Shown here piece after piece: positions 35,013 to 44,202 of a DNA stretch of 64,000 nt. Source of the DNA: Streptomyces fructofermentans (GTDB lineage: Bacteria; Actinomycetota; Actinomycetes; Streptomycetales; Streptomycetaceae); the NCBI RefSeq assembly GCF_014651055.1, contig NZ_BMWD01000025.1, positions 1-64,000 of the forward strand. The letters are read 5' to 3'. The notes below the pieces were generated by a model, which was not told the origin of the DNA, ran no database searches, and saw only the letters and a list, made by a program, of their open reading frames with translations. A program made the position numbers and the translations under genes. The first letter of the stretch is position 1, and each line of letters begins with the position of its first letter.

Positions 35013-36001
35013 CGGGCCCGCCGCACACCGGATCGCCGCGGCGTCCCCGCCGCGCCGCGGAGCCGTCCCCCGAGGGGCCGAGCGCCTGGCTGCCCGGTGC
35101 CCCGTGCACCCCGCGGACCTGCGTGGAGCCGGCCCGGTCGCCGGCGGCCGTGCCGCGTGCCCTGCTCAGGCTCGTCGCGCTGCTGTTCCTGGTCGCCGCG
35201 GGCGTCGCGCTGACCCCGGCGGCAGCGCGGCTCCCCGCCGGGCGGCGCGACCGCCTGACCAGGGCGTGGTGCCGGGCCGTCGTGCGTTCCGCGGGCGTCC
35301 GGGTACGGATCACGGGGACGGCCCCGCCCACCGGCGGGCTGCTGCTGGTGGCCAACCACGTGTCCTGGCTGGACATCCCGCTGCTCGCCGCCGTCCGGCC
35401 GGGGCGGATGCTCGCCAAGGCCGAGATCAGGGGATGGCCCGTGGCGGGTGCGCTCACCGCGCGCGGCGGCGCCCTCTTCATCGAACGGGACCGGCTGCGC
35501 ACCCTGCCCGGCACCGTCGGGCGGATCGCGGACACCCTGCGCGGCGGCGCGGCCGTCGTGGCCTTCCCGGAGGGCAGCACGTGGTGCGGCAGGGCGCGGG
35601 GCCGCTTCCGCGGCGCGGTCTTCCAGGCCGCCCTGGACGCGGGCGCCCCCGTGCAGCCGGTGCTGCTGCGCTACCGGCAGGACGGGGGAGCGGAGACGAC
35701 CGTCACGGCGTTCGTCGGCAGCGACCCGCTGCTCGCCTCGGTGTGGCGGGTCGTGACGGCCAGGAACCTGGTGGCCGAGGTGGTCGTACGGCCCGTCCTG
35801 GCGCCGGGCACGGCACCCGACCGCCGGTCCCTGGCCCGCGCGGCGGAAGCGGCCGTCACCGGAACGGCGACGACCGCCGCCACCGGGGCGTGTGCCACAG
35901 CGGCGGCAGGGACGGGGCGGCGGGGCGCCACGGGCGCCCTCGCGCCCGCCGCCCGCCTCCGGCCGGCGGGCCCGAACACGGAAGTGCGCGCACATCCCTG
36001 A
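35009..36001 (+). CDS. olsA: Lysophospholipid-type acyltransferase, likely OlsA
   Basis: A 330-aa PlsC-family enzyme. A hydrophobic segment (about residues 55-75) anchors it to the membrane; the catalytic motif is NHVSWLD (H-x4-D) near 118 and the phosphate-contact motif FPEGSTW near 190. Its place right after olsB with a GTGA overlap indicates OlsA, which adds the second chain to lyso-ornithine lipid. The first 35 and last 50 residues are low-complexity (Pro/Arg and Ala/Thr) extensions beyond the family core. A role in phosphatidic acid synthesis cannot be excluded from the sequence. Confidence 0.85.
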   Translation: MTGPPHTGSPRRPRRAAEPSPEGPSAWLPGAPCTPRTCVEPARSPAAVPRALLRLVALLFLVAAGVALTPAAARLPAGRRDRLTRAWCRAVVRSAGVRVRITGTAPPTGGLLLVANHVSWLDIPLLAAVRPGRMLAKAEIRGWPVAGALTARGGALFIERDRLRTLPGTVGRIADTLRGGAAVVAFPEGSTWCGRARGRFRGAVFQAALDAGAPVQPVLLRYRQDGGAETTVTAFVGSDPLLASVWRVVTARNLVAEVVVRPVLAPGTAPDRRSLARAAEAAVTGTATTAATGACATAAAGTGRRGATGALAPAARLRPAGPNTEVRAHP

Positions 36002-36028
36002 CGGAGTGTCACCTCTGCGGGGTACCGT
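35998..36028 (+). promoter_or_regulatory. Candidate leaderless promoter of the acyl-CoA synthetase gene
   Basis: CTGACG at 35998-36003 and TACCGT at 36023-36028 are spaced 19 bases apart, and the -10 lies six bases before the ATG at 36035. There is no ribosome site. Confidence 0.4.
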
Positions 36029-36034
36029 CCCCGC

Positions 36035-37546
36035 ATGTATCCCGGAGCGTACGACCCCGCCAGGCCGGCCGTCGTCACCGCGGACGGCGGCCGGACCCTC
36101 ACCTACGGTCGCCTGGAGGAGCGCTCCCTGCGGCTCGCCGACCACCTGCGCGGTGCGAGACTGCGTCCGGGCGACCACCTGGCGCTGCTCTGCGAGAACG
36201 ACCCCCGTGTCCTGGAGGTCTACTGGGCGGCCCTGCGCTCGGGCCTCTACCTGACCGTGGTCAACCACCACCTGACCGCCGAGGAGGCCGCGTACATCGT
36301 CGGGGACTGCGGTGCGCGGGCCCTCGTCGTCTCGGGACGGCTCACCGAACTCGGTCGCGCCGTAAGGAAGTCGACCGGCGGCCCGGAGCTGTACCTCGGC
36401 CTCGACGACGGGACCTACGAGGAGGCCCTCGCCGCGGCCTCGCCCCTGCCGCCCGCACACCAGCCGCGCGGCGCCGACATGCTCTACTCCTCCGGCACCA
36501 CCGGACGCCCCAAGGGCATCGCGCCGACCCTTCCCGAGGGCGACGTACGGGAGGTGCCGAGCATGTACCAGCTCCTCTTCCAGCCCATGTACGGCTTCGG
36601 CGAGGACACCGTCTACCTCTGCCCCGCCCCGCTCTACCACGCCGCTCCGCTGCGCTTCTGCTTCGTCGTCACCGCGACCGGCGGCACGGTCGTCCTCATG
36701 GACTCCTTCGACGCCCGGGAGTCGCTCGCCGCCGTCGAACGCCACCGCGTGACGCACAGCCAGTGGGTGCCCACGATGTTCGTACGGATGCTGAAGCTGC
36801 CGCCCGAGGTGCGCGGCGCGTACGACGTGTCCTCGCTGAAGGTGGCCATCCACGCCGCCGCGCCCTGCCCCGTCGAGGTGAAGCGGCGGATGATGGACTG
36901 GTGGGGGCCCGTCCTGCACGAGTACTACTCGGCGACCGAGGCCAACGGGATCACCTTCATCGGCCCCGACGAATGGCTGCGCAAGCCCGGTTCCGTCGGC
37001 CGCGGCGGCTTCCTCGGCGAACTGCGGATCTGCGGCGAGGACGGCAAGGTGCTGCCGGTCGGCGAGACGGGCACGGTCTACTTCGAGCGCGAGGAACTCC
37101 CCTTCCGCTACCACCGCGACGACGCCCGCACCCGCGAGGCCCAGCACCCCGACCACCCCGCCTGGACCACCACGGGGGACATCGGGCACGTCGACGAGGA
37201 CGGGTACCTCTTCCTCACCGACCGCCGCGCGTTCACGATCATCTCCGGCGGGGTGAACATCTACCCCCAGGAGATCGAGGACTGCCTCACCCTGCACCCC
37301 AAGGTCACCGACGTGGCCGTGGTCGGTGTGCCGGACCCGGAGATGGGCGAGGCGGTCAAGGCCGTCGTGCAGCCCGCCGCCGACGCGGCCCCGGGCCCCG
37401 GACTCGAACGGGAACTCATCGGTTTCGTCCGTGACCGCATCGCCCACTACAAGGCGCCCCGCAGCGTCGACTTCACGGACGAACTGCCCCGCACGCCCAC
37501 CGGGAAGCTCGCCAAGTCCCGCCTGCGCGAGACCTACTGGCCCTGA
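36035..37546 (+). CDS. Acyl-CoA synthetase (AMP-binding, FadD type)
   Basis: A 503-aa ANL-superfamily ligase. The ATP/AMP P-loop is LYSSGTTGRPKG near residue 150; YYSATEANG, TTGDIGH, the hinge-region DRRAFTIISGGVNIYP and the catalytic Lys in RTPTGKLAK at the C-terminus are all present. It activates a carboxylic acid, probably a medium/long fatty acid, as the acyl-CoA. Following olsBA it may supply or recycle acyl chains, though this is inference. The transcript may be leaderless. The 3' end overlaps the convergent UvrA-like gene by 13 bases (37534-37546). Confidence 0.88.
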   Translation: MYPGAYDPARPAVVTADGGRTLTYGRLEERSLRLADHLRGARLRPGDHLALLCENDPRVLEVYWAALRSGLYLTVVNHHLTAEEAAYIVGDCGARALVVSGRLTELGRAVRKSTGGPELYLGLDDGTYEEALAAASPLPPAHQPRGADMLYSSGTTGRPKGIAPTLPEGDVREVPSMYQLLFQPMYGFGEDTVYLCPAPLYHAAPLRFCFVVTATGGTVVLMDSFDARESLAAVERHRVTHSQWVPTMFVRMLKLPPEVRGAYDVSSLKVAIHAAAPCPVEVKRRMMDWWGPVLHEYYSATEANGITFIGPDEWLRKPGSVGRGGFLGELRICGEDGKVLPVGETGTVYFEREELPFRYHRDDARTREAQHPDHPAWTTTGDIGHVDEDGYLFLTDRRAFTIISGGVNIYPQEIEDCLTLHPKVTDVAVVGVPDPEMGEAVKAVVQPAADAAPGPGLERELIGFVRDRIAHYKAPRSVDFTDELPRTPTGKLAKSRLRETYWP

Positions 37547-39897
37547 GGCTCCAGGGCGCCCGGTGCGAACGCGCGGGCGAGGTGGGGGGCCGTCGCGCTC
37601 CCCGCCGCCCGCGCGACAGCGGCCGGCGGCCCCGCCGCCACGACGAGTCCGCCCGCGTCGCCCCCGCCGGGCCCCAGGTCGATCACCCAGTCCGCCCCGG
37701 CCACCACCGTCATGTCGTGCTCGACGACCACGACTGTGTGACCCGCGTCGACCAGGCCGTGCAACTGCCGCATCAGCACCTCCACATCGGCCGGGTGCAG
37801 ACCCGTCGTCGGCTCGTCCAGCAGATAGAGCGTGTGCCCGCGGCGCACCCGCTGGAGCTCGCTCGCCAGCTTGATCCGCTGGGCCTCGCCGCCGGACAGC
37901 TCGGTCGCCGGCTGCCCGAGCCGCAGATAGCCCAGCCCGACGTCGAGGAGCGCGGCGAGGCTGCGGGCGACCGCCGGGGTGTCCGCGAAGAACTCCGCGG
38001 CGGCCTCGACCGTCAGGTCCAGCACCGCCGCGATGCTCAGACCCCGATGGGTGACTTCGAGGGTCTCGGGGTTGTAGCGCGCTCCTCCGCAGTCCGGGCA
38101 CGGGGCGTAGGTGCTCGGCAGGAAGAGGAGTTCGACGCTGACGAACCCCTCGCCCTGGCAGGTCTCGCAGCGCCCGCCCGCCACGTTGAACGAGAAGCGC
38201 CCCACGCCGTAACCGCGCCGCCGCGCCTCGTCCGTGCCCGCGAAGACCTTGCGCACGACGTCGAAGAGCCCGGTGTAGGTCGCCAGGTTCGAACGCGGCG
38301 TACGGCCGATCGGCCTCTGGTCCACGCCGACCAGCCGCCCCACGCCGGGCAGTTCCCCGGTGACCTCGCCGATCAGCGTGGACTTCCCCGAACCCGAGAC
38401 GCCGGTGACCGCGGTCAGCACACCGAGCGGGAACTCGGCGGTGACCCCGCGCAGATTGTGCCGGGTCACCGGCCCCACCTTCACCTGGCCGCGCGGCACC
38501 CGTACGTCCCGGGGCCGCGCCCCGCCGCGGGCGAAGAGGTGGCGGGCGGTGGCCGACTCCGCGACCCCCTCCAACTCCGCCACCGGGCCGCTGTGCAGCA
38601 CCCGTCCGCCGTGCTCGCCCGCCAGCGGCCCGACGTCGACCAGCCAGTCGGCGCCGCGCACGACATCGAGGTGGTGCTCCACCACGAACACCGAGTTGCC
38701 CGCCGCCTTGAGCCGGTCGAGGACCGTGAGCAGGGCCTCCGTGTCCGCGGGGTGCAGTCCCGCGGACGGCTCGTCCAGGACGTAGACGACGCCGAACAGG
38801 CCCGAGCGCAACTGCGTGGCCAGCCGCAGCCGTTGGAGCTCGCCGGCCGAGAGCGTGGGCGTGGGCCGGTCGAGGCTGAGGTAGCCGAGGCCCAGTTCGG
38901 CGACCGGGGCGATCCGGGCCAGCAGGTCGGCCGTCAGGACGCGTGCCGTCTCGGATCCGTCGTGGTCCGCGAGTATGGCGGCCAGTTCACCGAGCGGCAG
39001 CGCCGCCAGTTCCGCGATCGTGCGCCCCGCGAAGGTCACCGCGAGCGCCTCCGGCCGCAGCCTGGTCCCGCCGCACACCGCGCACGGCGCGCTCTCCAGG
39101 AACCGTTCCGCCTTCGCCCGCAGCGTCTGGCTCCGCGAGTCGGAGAAGGTCTTGAGGACATACCGCCGGGCGCTCATGTACGTGCCCTGGTACGGGCGTT
39201 GGATGCGGTCCGCGTCCCGTACCGGATGCACGGTCACGACCGGCTGTTCGTCGGTGAACAGGATCCACTCGCGCTGTCCGGCGGGCAGTTCGCGCCACGG
39301 CCGGTCCACGTCGTACCCGAGCGCGGCCAGGATGTCGCGCAGGTTCTTCCCCTGCCAGGCGCCCGGCCATCCGGCGATCGCGCCCTCGCGGATCGACAGC
39401 GAGGGATCGGGCACCAGCAGGTCCTGTGTCGTGCGGTGCGTCCGGCCGAGCCCGTGGCACTCCGGGCAGGCGCCCGCCGCCGTGTTCGGGGAGAAGGCGT
39501 CCGAGTCGAGACGCTCGGCCCCCGGCGGGTAGGCACCCGCGCGGGAGAACAGCATCCGCAGGGAGTTGGACAGGTTCGTCACCGTGCCCACCGAGGAGCG
39601 CGAGGTCGGTGAGGACCGTCGCTGCTGGAGCGACACAGCGGGCGGCAGCCCGCCGATGTCCGCGACCTTCGGCGCCCCGACCTGGTGGATCAGCCGCCGC
39701 GCGTACGGCGCGACCGACTCGAAGTAGCGGCGCTGCGCCTCCGCGTAGATCGTGCCGAACGCGAGCGACGACTTGCCCGACCCGGACACCCCGGTGAAGA
39801 CCACCAGCACGTCACGCGGGATGTCGACGTCGACGCCCCGGAGGTTGTGCTCGCGCGCGCCGCGCACCCGGACGTACGGATCGTGGGGGGTGTGCAT
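37534..39897 (-). CDS. UvrA-like ABC excinuclease paralogue (class II, short)
   Basis: A 787-aa UvrA homologue, shorter than housekeeping UvrA (about 940-1,000 aa). Both Walker A motifs are intact (GVSGSGKSSLAFGTIYAEAQRRY and GVSGSGKSTLIGEVTG). Zinc modules are partly kept (CPECHG, CAVCGGTRL, CETCQG, CPDCGG). ABC signatures LSAGELQRLRLAT and LSGGEAQRIKLASEL are present with LDEPSAGLHP and LDEPTTGLHP. The signature regions and short size suggest the UvrB-binding domain is missing, as in UvrA2/DrrC-like proteins linked with drug tolerance. It is not the repair UvrA of the genome. Its last codons overlap the acyl-CoA synthetase end. Confidence 0.9.
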   Translation of the reverse strand: MHTPHDPYVRVRGAREHNLRGVDVDIPRDVLVVFTGVSGSGKSSLAFGTIYAEAQRRYFESVAPYARRLIHQVGAPKVADIGGLPPAVSLQQRRSSPTSRSSVGTVTNLSNSLRMLFSRAGAYPPGAERLDSDAFSPNTAAGACPECHGLGRTHRTTQDLLVPDPSLSIREGAIAGWPGAWQGKNLRDILAALGYDVDRPWRELPAGQREWILFTDEQPVVTVHPVRDADRIQRPYQGTYMSARRYVLKTFSDSRSQTLRAKAERFLESAPCAVCGGTRLRPEALAVTFAGRTIAELAALPLGELAAILADHDGSETARVLTADLLARIAPVAELGLGYLSLDRPTPTLSAGELQRLRLATQLRSGLFGVVYVLDEPSAGLHPADTEALLTVLDRLKAAGNSVFVVEHHLDVVRGADWLVDVGPLAGEHGGRVLHSGPVAELEGVAESATARHLFARGGARPRDVRVPRGQVKVGPVTRHNLRGVTAEFPLGVLTAVTGVSGSGKSTLIGEVTGELPGVGRLVGVDQRPIGRTPRSNLATYTGLFDVVRKVFAGTDEARRRGYGVGRFSFNVAGGRCETCQGEGFVSVELLFLPSTYAPCPDCGGARYNPETLEVTHRGLSIAAVLDLTVEAAAEFFADTPAVARSLAALLDVGLGYLRLGQPATELSGGEAQRIKLASELQRVRRGHTLYLLDEPTTGLHPADVEVLMRQLHGLVDAGHTVVVVEHDMTVVAGADWVIDLGPGGGDAGGLVVAAGPPAAVARAAGSATAPHLARAFAPGALEPQGQ

Positions 39898-39936
39898 CGG
39901 GCGGACTCCTGGGGGCCGGGGGCAAACCCCACGATT

Positions 39937-40932
39937 CTAGGAGCGGCCCAGTTCCGCGACCCGGGCCAGCCGGCGGTACGAGTCCAGGAGGGCGTCCCGG
40001 TCGTACGTACTGGTCGTGACCAGGACCTCGTCCGCCCCGGTGTCCTTGATCAGGGTCTCCAGCTCGTCGGCCACCTGCTCCTCGGTACCGGCGACGTGCC
40101 CCGCGAGACCGGACTCGTACAGGCTCCGCTCCTTTCCGGTCATCGCCCGCGACTCCACGTGCCCGGCGGGCGGCAGCGGCGGGAACGTGCCGTGCGTGCG
40201 GGAGTACGCCATCGACCAGGCCTCGGGGACCAGCAGCCGTCGGGCGGCCTCCGGTGTCTCCGCGACCGCGACCGTGCCGGAGATCACGACGTACGGCCGG
40301 GGCGCCCAGACGGACGGCCGGAACCGCGCGCGGTACTCGTCCACGCCGCGTCGCATCCGGTCCCGGTTCCTGAAGTCCCCGATCACCATCGGCACCCCGG
40401 CCCGGGCGGCGATCGTCGCGCCCTCGCCCATCGCCAGCACGAACGGCGGCACGGTCAGGCCCTCGGAGGGCCGGGCGCGCACCCCGGTCGACGACGTGCC
40501 GCGGAACCAGCCGAGCAACTCGTCGAGCTGCGCCGCGAAGTCGTCGGCCATGTCCTTGTCCCGGCCCAGCGCCCTGCGGACCCCGTCCGTGAACCCCACG
40601 GAACGGCCCAGGCCCATGTCGACACGCCCCGGGAAGAGCGACTCCAGGACGCCGAACTGCTCCGCCACCACCAGCGGCTGGTGGTTGGGCAGCATCACAC
40701 CGCCCGTGCCCACCCGGATCGTGCGGGTCGCGGCGGCGACCGCGGCGGCCAGCACGGTCGGCGCGGACCCGGCGACCCCTGGCACGCCGTGGTGCTCCGA
40801 CACCCAGAACCGGTGGTAGCCGAGGCCCTCCAGGTCCCGGGCCAGCCGCACGGTGTCGCGCAGCGCCTCGGACGCCTCGTGGCCCTCCCGGGTGCGGGAG
40901 CGGTCGAGGACGGAGAACCGGGTCGCGGCGAT
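39937..40932 (-). CDS. LLM class flavin-dependent oxidoreductase
   Basis: A 331-aa luciferase-like monooxygenase of the single-component subgroup. Seen are RFSVLDRSRTREGH at the N-terminus, GYHRFWVSEHHGVPGVAGSAP, TRTIRVGTGGVMLPNHQPLVVAEQFG and LFPGRVDMGLGRSVG, all core FMN/F420-binding-barrel elements. AGGGG sits eight bases before the GTG at 40932, so that start is preferred over the GTG at 40944. The substrate is unknown. It is divergent from the TerC gene and lies 39 bases after the UvrA-like start on the same strand. Confidence 0.85.
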   Translation of the reverse strand: MAATRFSVLDRSRTREGHEASEALRDTVRLARDLEGLGYHRFWVSEHHGVPGVAGSAPTVLAAAVAAATRTIRVGTGGVMLPNHQPLVVAEQFGVLESLFPGRVDMGLGRSVGFTDGVRRALGRDKDMADDFAAQLDELLGWFRGTSSTGVRARPSEGLTVPPFVLAMGEGATIAARAGVPMVIGDFRNRDRMRRGVDEYRARFRPSVWAPRPYVVISGTVAVAETPEAARRLLVPEAWSMAYSRTHGTFPPLPPAGHVESRAMTGKERSLYESGLAGHVAGTEEQVADELETLIKDTGADEVLVTTSTYDRDALLDSYRRLARVAELGRS

Positions 40933-41077
40933 CACTTGACTCACCCCTGGTTCAACGCGTGGAGCGCGTCAGGATTCCCGTCCGGGCGGGTGCCGTGACC
41001 CGGCCCGCCCGGTGCGCTGCGGATGCCGGGGCCCGGTCCGCTGCTTAGGTTCGGGGGGTGGTCCCTGCGGCCGGGGC

Positions 41078-41150
41078 CGCCGACGCCGAGCCCGCCGACG
41101 CCGAGCCCGCGACACCCACCCGCGCCGAGCCCGCGACACCCGCAAGGAGG
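41078..41150. repeat. Short tandem repeats upstream of the TerC gene
   Basis: GCCGACGCCGAGCCC occurs twice in a row, then GCCGAGCCCGCGACACCC twice, ending at the TerC ribosome site AAGGAGG. The tract is short and probably slippage-derived, but it lies in the TerC mRNA leader. Confidence 0.45.
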
Positions 41151-41154
41151 AACC

Positions 41155-42117
41155 GTGGACGTCACCTTCGAGGTGTGGGCCCTGACCGTCGCGGGACTGT
41201 GCGTCCTCATCGGTCTGGACTTCTTCATCGGACGCAAGCCCCACGACGTCTCCTTCAAGGAGGCCGGCATCTGGAGCGGGGTCTGGGTGGCGCTGGCCAC
41301 GGCGTTCGGGATCGGGCTGCTGGCCGTCTCGGGAGCCGGCCCCGCCGGGGAGTTCTTCGCCGGGTACGTGACGGAGAAGTCGCTGAGCGTCGACAACCTC
41401 TTCGTCTTCGTACTGATCATGTCCAAGTTCGCGGTGCCCTCCCAGTACCAGCAGCGGGTCCTGTCGGTCGGCGTGCTGGTGGCGCTGGTGCTGCGCGCGG
41501 TCTTCATCCTGCTGGGCGCCGCGCTGATCTCCACGTTCTCCTGGATCTTCTACATCTTCGGCGCCTTCCTCATCTGGACCGGCTGGAAGCTGCTCCAGGA
41601 CGCCCGTACGGGCCACGACGTCGAGGAGTACGAGGAGAGCAAGCTGCTCAAGGCGGCGGAGCGGCGCTTCGGCGTGGCCGACCGCTACCACGGCACCAAG
41701 CTGTGGATCAGGGAGAACGGGCGGCGCGTGATGACGCCGATGCTGGTGGTCATGCTGGCGATCGGCTCCACGGACCTGCTGTTCGCGCTGGACTCCATCC
41801 CGGCCATCTACGGCCTGACCGAGGAGCCGTACATCGTCTTCACGGCGAACGCGTTCGCCCTGATGGGCCTGCGCCAGCTGTACTTCCTCATCGGCGGGCT
41901 GCTCAAGAGGCTGGTCCACCTCGCGTACGGGCTGGCGATCATCCTCGGCTTCATCGGGGTGAAGCTCGTGCTGCACGCGCTGCACGAGTCGGGGGTGGGC
42001 GTCCCCGAGATCGGCATCCCGTTCTCGCTGGGCTTCATCGTGCTGGTGCTCGCCGTGACGACGTTCACCAGCCTGCGCGCCACCCGGAGGGGCACCCCGG
42101 CGGACGGGCCACGGTGA
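41155..42117 (+). CDS. TerC family integral membrane protein
   Basis: A 320-aa protein with eight or nine hydrophobic helices. TerC motifs present are EKSLSVDNLFVFVLIMSKF (with Asp/Asn in the membrane) near residue 80, and IGSTDLLFALDSIPAIYGLT near 200, holding the acidic pair thought to handle metal ions. The family is linked to tellurite resistance and, in other bacteria, manganese export. AAGGAGG lies just before the GTG at 41155. No other ter genes are nearby, so its role may be metal homeostasis rather than tellurite. Confidence 0.9.
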   Translation: MDVTFEVWALTVAGLCVLIGLDFFIGRKPHDVSFKEAGIWSGVWVALATAFGIGLLAVSGAGPAGEFFAGYVTEKSLSVDNLFVFVLIMSKFAVPSQYQQRVLSVGVLVALVLRAVFILLGAALISTFSWIFYIFGAFLIWTGWKLLQDARTGHDVEEYEESKLLKAAERRFGVADRYHGTKLWIRENGRRVMTPMLVVMLAIGSTDLLFALDSIPAIYGLTEEPYIVFTANAFALMGLRQLYFLIGGLLKRLVHLAYGLAIILGFIGVKLVLHALHESGVGVPEIGIPFSLGFIVLVLAVTTFTSLRATRRGTPADGPR

Positions 42118-42243
42118 CCCCCGGTGCAGACGCCCGGAGCAAACGGGTCCCCGGCGTCGGCGGGCGGGCGGGCGCGTGCCGGGGCGGCCGGCATTCCGGG
42201 GCGGTCGGCGTCCCGGGGTGGGAGGCGTCCTAGGGTGGCCGGT

Positions 42244-42759
42244 GTGACGAAGAACAGAGGACCGCGCACCGGAACGGACGCGCGCAGACCCCTCGCCGTG
42301 TTCGACCTCGACGGCACGCTCGCCGACACCGCGCACCGGCAGCGGTTCCTCGAGCGCAGCCCCCGTGACTGGACCGCCTTCTTCGCGGCGGCGCCGGACG
42401 ATCCGCCGCTGGCCGAAGGGGCGGCGCTCGCCCTGGAGCACGCAGAGGAGTGCGAGGTCCTCTATCTGACGGGCCGGCCCGAGCGCTGCCGCAAGGACAC
42501 GCTGGCCTGGCTCGCCGCGCAGGGGCTTCCCGGGGGGACGGTCCGGATGCGGCGCAACGACGACCGCAGGCCCGCCCGGCGCACCAAGCTGGAGATCCTG
42601 CGCGCACTCGCCCGCGACCGGGAGGTCCGGGTGCTCGTGGACGACGACGAGTTCGTGTGCGACGACGCCGAACGGGCCGGCTTCACGGTCGTACGGGCGC
42701 GCTGGGCGGCGGCGTCCGAGGCGCTGAAGCAGGCGCAGGAGGACGAGGGGCGCACCTGA
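42244..42759 (+). CDS. HAD-type phosphatase, polynucleotide-kinase-3'-phosphatase-like
   Basis: A 171-aa HAD-fold protein. Motif I is FDLDGTLADT near residue 19, motif II YLTGRPE near 76, a Lys in the RRTKLEIL stretch and motif IV VLVDDDE near 136. All catalytic acidic residues are kept. The length and the cluster RPERCRKDTLAWLAAQGLPGG match the phosphatase half of T4-type polynucleotide kinase, without the kinase part. It could act on nucleic-acid 3' ends or nucleotides. TAGGGT at 42231 lies seven bases from the GTG at 42244, so the mRNA may be leaderless. Confidence 0.82.
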   Translation: MTKNRGPRTGTDARRPLAVFDLDGTLADTAHRQRFLERSPRDWTAFFAAAPDDPPLAEGAALALEHAEECEVLYLTGRPERCRKDTLAWLAAQGLPGGTVRMRRNDDRRPARRTKLEILRALARDREVRVLVDDDEFVCDDAERAGFTVVRARWAAASEALKQAQEDEGRT

Positions 42760-42792
42760 GCGCGGACGCGCGCCGGGGCCGCCACGTGTCGG

Positions 42793-42820
42793 CGTCCGCG
42801 GCGCGGCCGTGCCGCGGACG
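42793..42820. terminator. Convergent hairpin terminator
   Basis: CGTCCGCGGC at 42793-42802 pairs perfectly with 42811-42820 over an 8-base loop. It lies between the HAD phosphatase and dodecin, which converge. Confidence 0.65.
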
Positions 42821-42893
42821 GGGCTGAGTGGAAGCCCGTCCCGTGGCCCCGGGCCGGACGGGCCGGCCCGGGGACGGAACGCCTTCGGTCGGG

Positions 42894-43109
42894 TCAGCCC
42901 GCGTCCTCCAGGCGGAAACCGACCTTCAGGCCGACCTGGAAGTGCTTGACCTGGCCGTCCTCGATCTGCCCGCGAACCTGTGTGACCTCGAACCAGTCGA
43001 GTTTGCGCAGGGTCTGCGAGGCCCGGGCGATCCCGTTGCGGATCGCCTGGTCGACACCCTCGTGCGAGCTCCCGACGATCTCGGTGACCCGGTAGGTGTG
43101 GTCGGACAT
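42894..43109 (-). CDS. Dodecin family protein
   Basis: A 71-aa dodecin, the usual length. It has the DHTYRVTEIVGSS beta-strand, a helix SHEGVDQAIRNGIARASQTLRKLDWFEV and the HFQVGLKVGFRLED strand. Dodecins form a hollow dodecamer storing riboflavin/FMN or CoA. WFEV supplies the flavin-stacking Trp. The ATG at 43109 is preferred by length and homology over a frame that would add 19 residues upstream. Confidence 0.93.
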   Translation of the reverse strand: MSDHTYRVTEIVGSSHEGVDQAIRNGIARASQTLRKLDWFEVTQVRGQIEDGQVKHFQVGLKVGFRLEDAG

Positions 43110-43239
43110 GCGGGTACTCCTCTCCGCCGTGGCCCGTGTGCCACGCGTCATTCCACGGTGCCGCACGTGGCGGAGGACCGCGAGACGTGGACCCGTGCCA
43201 CGGGGCCCACGCCGTCCGCGCGGCGCGGCGGAGGGTGCG

Positions 43240-44202
43240 TCAGCGGGCGGTGCTGAGCGACAGCGCGAAGCGGCCCCGGGAGTCGGTCCACCAGTGGGTG
43301 AGGCCCAGTGCGGCGGCGGCCAGCTCCGCGCGTACGCCCTCCTGGCGGAACTTGGCCGACACCTCGGTCCGCATCTCCTCGCCCCGCGCGAAGTCCACCG
43401 CGAGATCGAGCGCCGGGATCTTCACGGTCAGGGCCGAACGGGCGCGCAGCCGCATCTCGATCCACTCGCGTTCGGGGTCCCAGAGGGCGACATGGGTGAA
43501 CTGGCCGGGATCGAAGTCGGCGCCGAGTTCGCGGTTCACGACCGACAGCACGTTCTTGTTGAACGCGGCCGTCACCCCCGCGCCGTCGTCGTAGGCGGCG
43601 ACGAGCACCGACTCGTCCTTGACCAGGTCGGTGCCGAGCAGCAGGGCGTCCCCCGGCGACAGGAGGGACCGTACGGACGCCAGGAACGCGGCGCGCTCGT
43701 CCGGCAGCAGGTTGCCGATCGTGCCGCCGAGGAACGCGACCAGCCGCGGCCCCGGGGTGTCCGGGAGTTCGAGGCCCGCGGTGAAGTCGGCGATCAGGGC
43801 GTGCACGTTCAGCCCCGGACGCCCGGCGGCCAGCGCCTCACCCGCCTGGGTGAGCGCGCTCTCGCTCACGTCGACCGGCACGTACGTGTGCAGGTCCGTC
43901 AGCGCGTCGAGCAGGTGCCGGGTCTTCTCGGAGGAGCCGGACCCCAGCTCGACCAGCGTGCGCGCGCCGGTCGCGGCGGCGATCTCGGGCGCCCGGTCGA
44001 CGAGGATCTCGCGCTCGGCACGCGTCGGGTAGTACTCGGGCAGTGCGGTGATCTCCTCGAAGAGTTCGCTGCCGCGGGCGTCGTAGAACCACTTCGGCGG
44101 CAGCGACTTCGGGGTGCGCGCGAGGCCGGTCAGTACGTCGGCGCGCAGCGCCGCGTCGGTGGCGTCCTCGGGCAGGGTGCGGGTGACCAGGAACGGGCTC
44201 AC
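43240..44202 (-). CDS. egtD: L-histidine N-alpha-methyltransferase
   Basis: A 320-aa SAM-dependent enzyme that trimethylates histidine to hercynine, the first committed step of ergothioneine. It has the EgtD opening KSLPPKWFYDARGSELFEEITALPEYYPTRAE, the SAM loop VELGSGSSEKTRHLL near residue 85, FLGGTIGNL and LLGTDLVKD near the middle. It is the last gene of an egtA-egtB-egtC-egtD operon on the minus strand, overlapping the egtC stop by 4 bases. The PLP lyase EgtE is not in the window. Confidence 0.95.
   Translation of the reverse strand: MSPFLVTRTLPEDATDAALRADVLTGLARTPKSLPPKWFYDARGSELFEEITALPEYYPTRAEREILVDRAPEIAAATGARTLVELGSGSSEKTRHLLDALTDLHTYVPVDVSESALTQAGEALAAGRPGLNVHALIADFTAGLELPDTPGPRLVAFLGGTIGNLLPDERAAFLASVRSLLSPGDALLLGTDLVKDESVLVAAYDDGAGVTAAFNKNVLSVVNRELGADFDPGQFTHVALWDPEREWIEMRLRARSALTVKIPALDLAVDFARGEEMRTEVSAKFRQEGVRAELAAAALGLTHWWTDSRGRFALSLSTAR

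Noticed and set aside
34976..38101. 1,041-codon minus-strand open frame opposite olsA, the acyl-CoA synthetase and part of the UvrA-like gene
   Set aside because: No recognisable domain, spans three real genes, and is explained by high GC at third positions.
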